A DNA stretch of 64,000 bases from an uncultured Saprospiraceae bacterium (lineage in GTDB: Bacteria; Bacteroidota; Bacteroidia; Chitinophagales; Saprospiraceae): positions 1 through 64,000 of the forward strand of contig CALFBH010000017.1 in NCBI GenBank assembly GCA_937951615.1, read 5' to 3'. The notes beneath the pieces were generated by a model. The model was given only the letters and a program-made list of their open reading frames with translations. It did not search any database and had not been told where the DNA came from. The translations under genes were made by a program, and so were the position numbers. Shown here piece by piece: positions 60,251-64,000 of this stretch (within the stretch, counting starts at the first letter, position 1; each line of letters starts with the position of its first letter).

Positions 60251-60793
60251 ATGCAAATTTTAAAAACCCATTATCATCCTGAAATAAAAACGTTAGAAAA
60301 TAAATCTATTTTCACAAGGCTAGCCACTAGGAGTATAGCAATTGAAGATAATAACATTTTACTGCTTTATACTGCACGATATGAAGACTACAGTCTTCCT
60401 GGCGGAGGCTTAGATTTGGGCGAAGATAAAATCGAAGGGATGATACGAGAACTTCGTGAAGAAACTGGTGCCAAAGATATTAAAAACATAAAGCCCTTTG
60501 GTGCTTACGAAGAGTACAGACCATGGTATAAGCCAGATTATGACATTCAACACATGATTTCTTATTGCTATACCTGCGAGATTAACAAAGCGCTTGGTAC
60601 CTCAAACCTGGAGTCTTACGAAATAAACAATGGCATGAAAGCTATATGGATTAATATTCATGAAGCCATAAAACATAATGAAAACACAATGGCTATAAGC
60701 GATAAAAAAGGCATGTCTATTGAACGGGAAACTTTTTTATTAAAACTTATAGCTGAAAGAATCCTGGACTCCACTTTGACAAAGAGAGATTAA
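60251..60793 (+). CDS. Nudix hydrolase
   Basis: A 180-residue Nudix protein. The Nudix box runs from GGGLDLGEDKIEGMI to RELREETGAK (about residues 55-80) with the Glu residues of the REXXEE core intact. The substrate is a nucleoside diphosphate derivative of unknown kind. A helix-strand part precedes it, and the C-terminal YEINNGMKAIWINIHEA is typical of ADP-ribose-type members. Confidence 0.88.
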   Translation: MQILKTHYHPEIKTLENKSIFTRLATRSIAIEDNNILLLYTARYEDYSLPGGGLDLGEDKIEGMIRELREETGAKDIKNIKPFGAYEEYRPWYKPDYDIQHMISYCYTCEINKALGTSNLESYEINNGMKAIWINIHEAIKHNENTMAISDKKGMSIERETFLLKLIAERILDSTLTKRD

Positions 60794-60907
60794 AAGTATT
60801 AACAGACATCGGAGCAGAAATTGACATTTATGTACTTGGTCGTGAATAACAAAACAAGACAAGGTCGTTCAGAATCATTTTAAGCGATTAAGTAAAACTC
60901 AATAAAA

Positions 60908-61579
60908 ATGGACGCATTTATTGATACGCTGGAAACTGAATTGAAGCATAAAGCCAATGCTGAAATCGCTTTGAAGCAAAAAGCCTATATGCGAAATCAG
61001 TTTGAGTTTTATGGATTAAAAACGGAGGAAAGAAGGGAAATTCAAAAACCGTTTTTAATCAAAGCCTACCTTCCAGATAAAAAAGACTTAGACAACATAG
61101 TAAAAATACTTTGGCAAAAATCACAAAGAGACTACCAACTCTTTGCACAGGAACTTGTATTTAAATATGTAAAACAGTTTGAAAAAAAGGACATCGACTT
61201 ACTCGAATATATGGTCAGCCATAAATCCTGGTGGGATACTGTTGATTTCATTGCCTATAAATTAATGGGCGCGTATTTTAAAATGTATCCTGAAGAAAGA
61301 AGCGTTTGTGTAGATAAATGGCTCAAATCAAAAAACATTTGGCTACAAAGGTCGGCATTATTATTTCAGTTGAAATACAAAAAAGACCTGGACACTCAAA
61401 TATTGACTTCCTGCATCCATGCTTTACTGGGGTCAAAAGAATTTTTCATCAACAAAGCCATCGGCTGGGTATTAAGAGAATACAGCAGAACAAACCCAGA
61501 ATGGGTGATAGAATTTGTAAGTCAAACAGCACTAAGTGCATTAAGTAAGAAAGAAGCGCTAAGGTTAATCAAACGATAA
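60908..61579 (+). CDS. DNA alkylation repair protein, AlkD-like
   Basis: A 223-residue all-helical protein of the AlkD/AlkC HEAT-like repeat glycosylase family: FEFYGLKTEERREIQKPFL, FAQELVFKYVKQFEKKDIDLLEYMVSHKSWWDTVDFIAYKLMG (the catalytic WWD region), and AIGWVLREYSRTNPEWV. It removes alkylated bases. It belongs to no clear operon. Confidence 0.9.
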   Translation: MDAFIDTLETELKHKANAEIALKQKAYMRNQFEFYGLKTEERREIQKPFLIKAYLPDKKDLDNIVKILWQKSQRDYQLFAQELVFKYVKQFEKKDIDLLEYMVSHKSWWDTVDFIAYKLMGAYFKMYPEERSVCVDKWLKSKNIWLQRSALLFQLKYKKDLDTQILTSCIHALLGSKEFFINKAIGWVLREYSRTNPEWVIEFVSQTALSALSKKEALRLIKR

Positions 61580-61640
61580 TCAAAGGGAGCGGTGAGCAAT
61601 AGCCCACCGCAGCCCCTCTACCAATTGAAAGTCAAAATTT

Positions 61641-61930
61641 CTACTGCTTTAATATTTTTTGAACCGATACCAATCCATTTGCATTATTCACGGCACTAAT
61701 GAAATACATACCTGCTGGCAAAGTCGTAATGTCTATTATGATGCTATCGGAAGATGTATTTAAGGTTTGAAAAACAGCACCCGTCACATCAAGAATCTGA
61801 ATGGTGTAATCTCCCGTTAATCCTGCGATTTCAAAAGTATTTTTCGTTGGGTTGGGGAATACGGCGATACTGTGAGCATCTAAAAGCAAATTAACTTCCG
61901 TTGTGCTTTCTGGCGAATAAGAGAAACAAC
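61641..61930 (-). pseudogene. orphan T9SS type A sorting domain
   Basis: An open minus-strand frame of about 95 codons that begins directly after a stop codon, with no ATG, contains only a complete sorting domain: SIAVFPNPTKNTFEI, ending MYFISAVNNANGLVSVQKILKQ. The rest of a normal T9SS cargo protein is missing, so it looks like the 3' end of a deleted gene next to the divergent GH92 gene. Confidence 0.7.
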
Positions 61931-61962
61931 GCTTTTGAAAGTATTACTATAAATTTACAGTC

Positions 61963-64000
61963 ATGAAATTTTATCCGCTTTATATTCTTGTGCTTTTGTT
62001 CTTCTGGTCTTGTCAAACATCCCAAGACAAGGAAACATCTCCCCTAACTTCCTATGTCAATCCTTTTATTGGCACCGACGGGCCGGGGAATACCTATCCA
62101 GGCGCAACTGTTCCTTATGGTATGGTGCAACTAAGTCCTGACATCGGCACGCCTGGCTGGGATCGTATTGCGGGCTACTTTTATCAGGATTCGATGATTA
62201 GCGGATTTTCTCATACACACCTCACGGGTACGGGTGCCGGAGATATGTATGATATATTGGTCATGCCGACCAATAGCCGATTTACTGAACGCATCGAAGC
62301 CAATAATTTCAAACCTTTTTCTAAGTATAGCCACGATAAAGAAATTGCCCACCCTGGATACTATTCGGTCGATCTACTGGATTATGGCATCAAAGCTGAA
62401 CTTACCGCAAGTCAAAGAACAGGTATTCACAGATACACCTTTCCCAAAGATAAAAATACTGAAATTCACATTGATCTGGGCTACGCGCTCAATTGGGACA
62501 GGGCTACGGATACCTATATTGAAAAAGTAAATGACCAGACCATTCAGGGCTATCGAAAATCTACGGGCTGGGCTAAGGATCAGAGGATTTATTTTGTTAT
62601 GCAGTTTTCAAAACCGTTTCAAAATTACAAAGCCTATAAAAATGACAGCCTGACCACACTGCCCGTCAAGGGACTGAATACTAAGATCGTACTGAATTAT
62701 GAAACAGAAGAAAACGAGCAAATTATTATAAAAACAGGTCTTTCTACTGCCAGTATAGAAGGTGCTAAAGCCTCCCTGACCACCGAAGCCCCTGATTTTG
62801 AATTTGATAAGTATCAAAAACAAGCACAAGAGATTTGGGAACAACAGCTTCGCAAAATTAAAATCAAGACTTCAAATCAAGATGATAAACAGGTCTTCTA
62901 TACCATGATGTACCAATCCATGCTCGCGCCCACGCTCTTAAGCGACCCCGCTGGAAATTATAAAGGAGCAGATGGCAATGTCCAAAAAGCCAATGGATTT
63001 GATCGTTATGATACCTTTTCTCTTTGGGATACTTTTCGGGCGGCGCATCCTTTATATACCATTATTCAGCAGGAACTTATACCTGATATGATACAGTCTT
63101 TATTGGCTCATTATAAGGAAACGGGCATCCTGCCGGTCTGGTCTATGCAGGGCAATGAAACCAATATGATGATTGGCTATCATGCCGTTCCAGTCATTAC
63201 AGATGCCTATTTCAAAGGTTTTGAATTTGATGCCGCACAGGCCTATAAAGCCTGTGTCGCTAGCGCAATGGTAGATGATCGACAAATTGATGTGTATAAA
63301 AAAAGAGGCTATATTCCGGTAAGTGAACACCATGAAAACTGGTCGGTATCCAAAACAATGGAGTATGCTTATGATGATTGGTGCATTGCTATGTTTGCAA
63401 AAGACTTAGGCAAAGAGGAAGACTATCGTTATTTTTTAAAACGGTCTGAAAGTTGGAAAAACCTGTATAATGAAAAAAATTCCTGGTTGCAGCCTAAAAA
63501 TATGCAGGGGCAATTTATAGCACCTTTTGTTCCTAAAGAATACACGCCTTATTTCTGCGAAAGCAATGCCTGGCATTATTACTGGTTTGTGCCGCAGGAC
63601 ATTCAGGGCTTGATTCAAAAAACAGGCGGTAAAGAACGCTTTGCGCAAAAACTGGATTCGATGTTTACTTATGCACCTGCGCCAGGAGATAAATTGCCCA
63701 TTTTTAGCACAGGAATGATCGGACAATATGCGCACGGCAATGAACCCAGTCATCATGTGGCTTATTTGTATAATTATGTACATCAAGCTTCCAAAACTCA
63801 GGCATTGACAAGGCGCATCCTTAAAGGGCAATATAAAAACGAACCCAATGGACATTGTGGCAACGAAGACTGCGGACAAATGTCTTCCTGGTATATTCTG
63901 AGTGCCTTGGGTTTTTATCCTGTCAATCCGGCGCAAGGTGCTTATCTGCTGACGTCGCCTTTATTTGACGATGCTGAAATTTATTTACCTGACAACAAAG
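61963..64000 (+). CDS. GH92 alpha-mannosidase lipoprotein, C-terminus outside window
   Basis: About 679 codons, running off the window. Lipobox FFWSC (Cys17). The GH92 N-terminal signature YVNPFIGTDGPGNTYPGATV and MVQLSPDIG, then GFSHTHLTGTGAGDMYDIL (about 87-105), then the catalytic barrel with FSLWDTFRAAHPLYTI (about 348-363) and GNEDCGQMSSWYILSALGFYP near the end, where the catalytic Glu lies. GH92 enzymes are Ca-dependent exo-alpha-mannosidases acting on N-glycan or yeast mannan type substrates. A surface or periplasmic lipoprotein; no mannose-PUL partner is visible. Confidence 0.93.
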   Translation, partial: MKFYPLYILVLLFFWSCQTSQDKETSPLTSYVNPFIGTDGPGNTYPGATVPYGMVQLSPDIGTPGWDRIAGYFYQDSMISGFSHTHLTGTGAGDMYDILVMPTNSRFTERIEANNFKPFSKYSHDKEIAHPGYYSVDLLDYGIKAELTASQRTGIHRYTFPKDKNTEIHIDLGYALNWDRATDTYIEKVNDQTIQGYRKSTGWAKDQRIYFVMQFSKPFQNYKAYKNDSLTTLPVKGLNTKIVLNYETEENEQIIIKTGLSTASIEGAKASLTTEAPDFEFDKYQKQAQEIWEQQLRKIKIKTSNQDDKQVFYTMMYQSMLAPTLLSDPAGNYKGADGNVQKANGFDRYDTFSLWDTFRAAHPLYTIIQQELIPDMIQSLLAHYKETGILPVWSMQGNETNMMIGYHAVPVITDAYFKGFEFDAAQAYKACVASAMVDDRQIDVYKKRGYIPVSEHHENWSVSKTMEYAYDDWCIAMFAKDLGKEEDYRYFLKRSESWKNLYNEKNSWLQPKNMQGQFIAPFVPKEYTPYFCESNAWHYYWFVPQDIQGLIQKTGGKERFAQKLDSMFTYAPAPGDKLPIFSTGMIGQYAHGNEPSHHVAYLYNYVHQASKTQALTRRILKGQYKNEPNGHCGNEDCGQMSSWYILSALGFYPVNPAQGAYLLTSPLFDDAEIYLPDNK

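Overview
The window looks like a chromosomal segment of a Bacteroidota bacterium, probably of the Saprospiria/Chitinophagia side. Evidence: a SusC/SusD pair, type IX secretion (T9SS) C-terminal sorting domains, Bat aerotolerance genes (batB, batC, batE), the block bamD - omega subunit - coaBC, promoter-like sequences of the Bacteroidota TAnnTTTG type, and no obvious Shine-Dalgarno sequences. The finer placement is an inference.

Layout. 1-7.4 kb: end of a secreted protein gene, a helical unknown, a TPR-CHAT protease-like gene (+) converging on an ECF sigma factor and its small partner gene (-), then trmO. 7.7-15.9 kb: M16 peptidase, a CMP-sugar synthetase (NeuA-like) followed by a degenerate paralogue without the nucleotide-binding signature, two glycosyltransferases, a SpoU methylase, an amidohydrolase-like protein and a membrane protein. 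16.4-17.6 kb: array of ten tRNA genes. 17.7-27.2 kb: cytochrome c, ruvC, flippase-like membrane protein, SusC/SusD, methylmalonyl-CoA epimerase, His-rich secreted protein, ppx. 27.8-34.1 kb: bamD, omega, coaBC, DUF1624 membrane protein, GH13 lipoprotein. 35.2-43.1 kb: a 2637-residue T9SS adhesin. 43.2-50.3 kb: bat genes, purN, DUF1232, S9 peptidase, cyclophilin. 50.3-51.6 kb: two related toxin-antitoxin pairs with a scar between them. 51.9-57.4 kb: choline-transporter-like symporter, AAA ATPase/TOPRIM-like pair, phosphatidylcholine synthase, batE, frr. 57.6-64 kb: TonB-C protein, asnS, DUF2853, Nudix, AlkD, a T9SS fragment and a truncated GH92 gene.

Two themes go beyond routine annotation. 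First, the TPR-CHAT / small partner / ECF sigma locus at 2.9-6.9 kb resembles in layout the logic of the Craspase system (TPR-CHAT protease acting on an inhibitor of a sigma factor), but without any CRISPR component. A second candidate conflict module, an AAA ATPase overlapping a TOPRIM-like gene, overlaps in turn the phosphatidylcholine synthase gene. Second, the intergenic spaces hold a striking class of structures: short simple-sequence 'phrases' (6-16 nt units, different at each site but recurring in a few families) arranged as facing complementary arms, several around a conserved mini-hairpin hinge of the form A/T-run, GC, three bases, GC, A/T-run (GCGAAGC, GCTACGC, GCTTTGC). These elements fill convergent gaps, intrude into gene ends, and sit among the tRNA genes. 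Together with many T-tract-less long hairpins near gene starts, they are the least explained signal in the window.

All functional calls rest on reading motifs by eye; no database search was possible.
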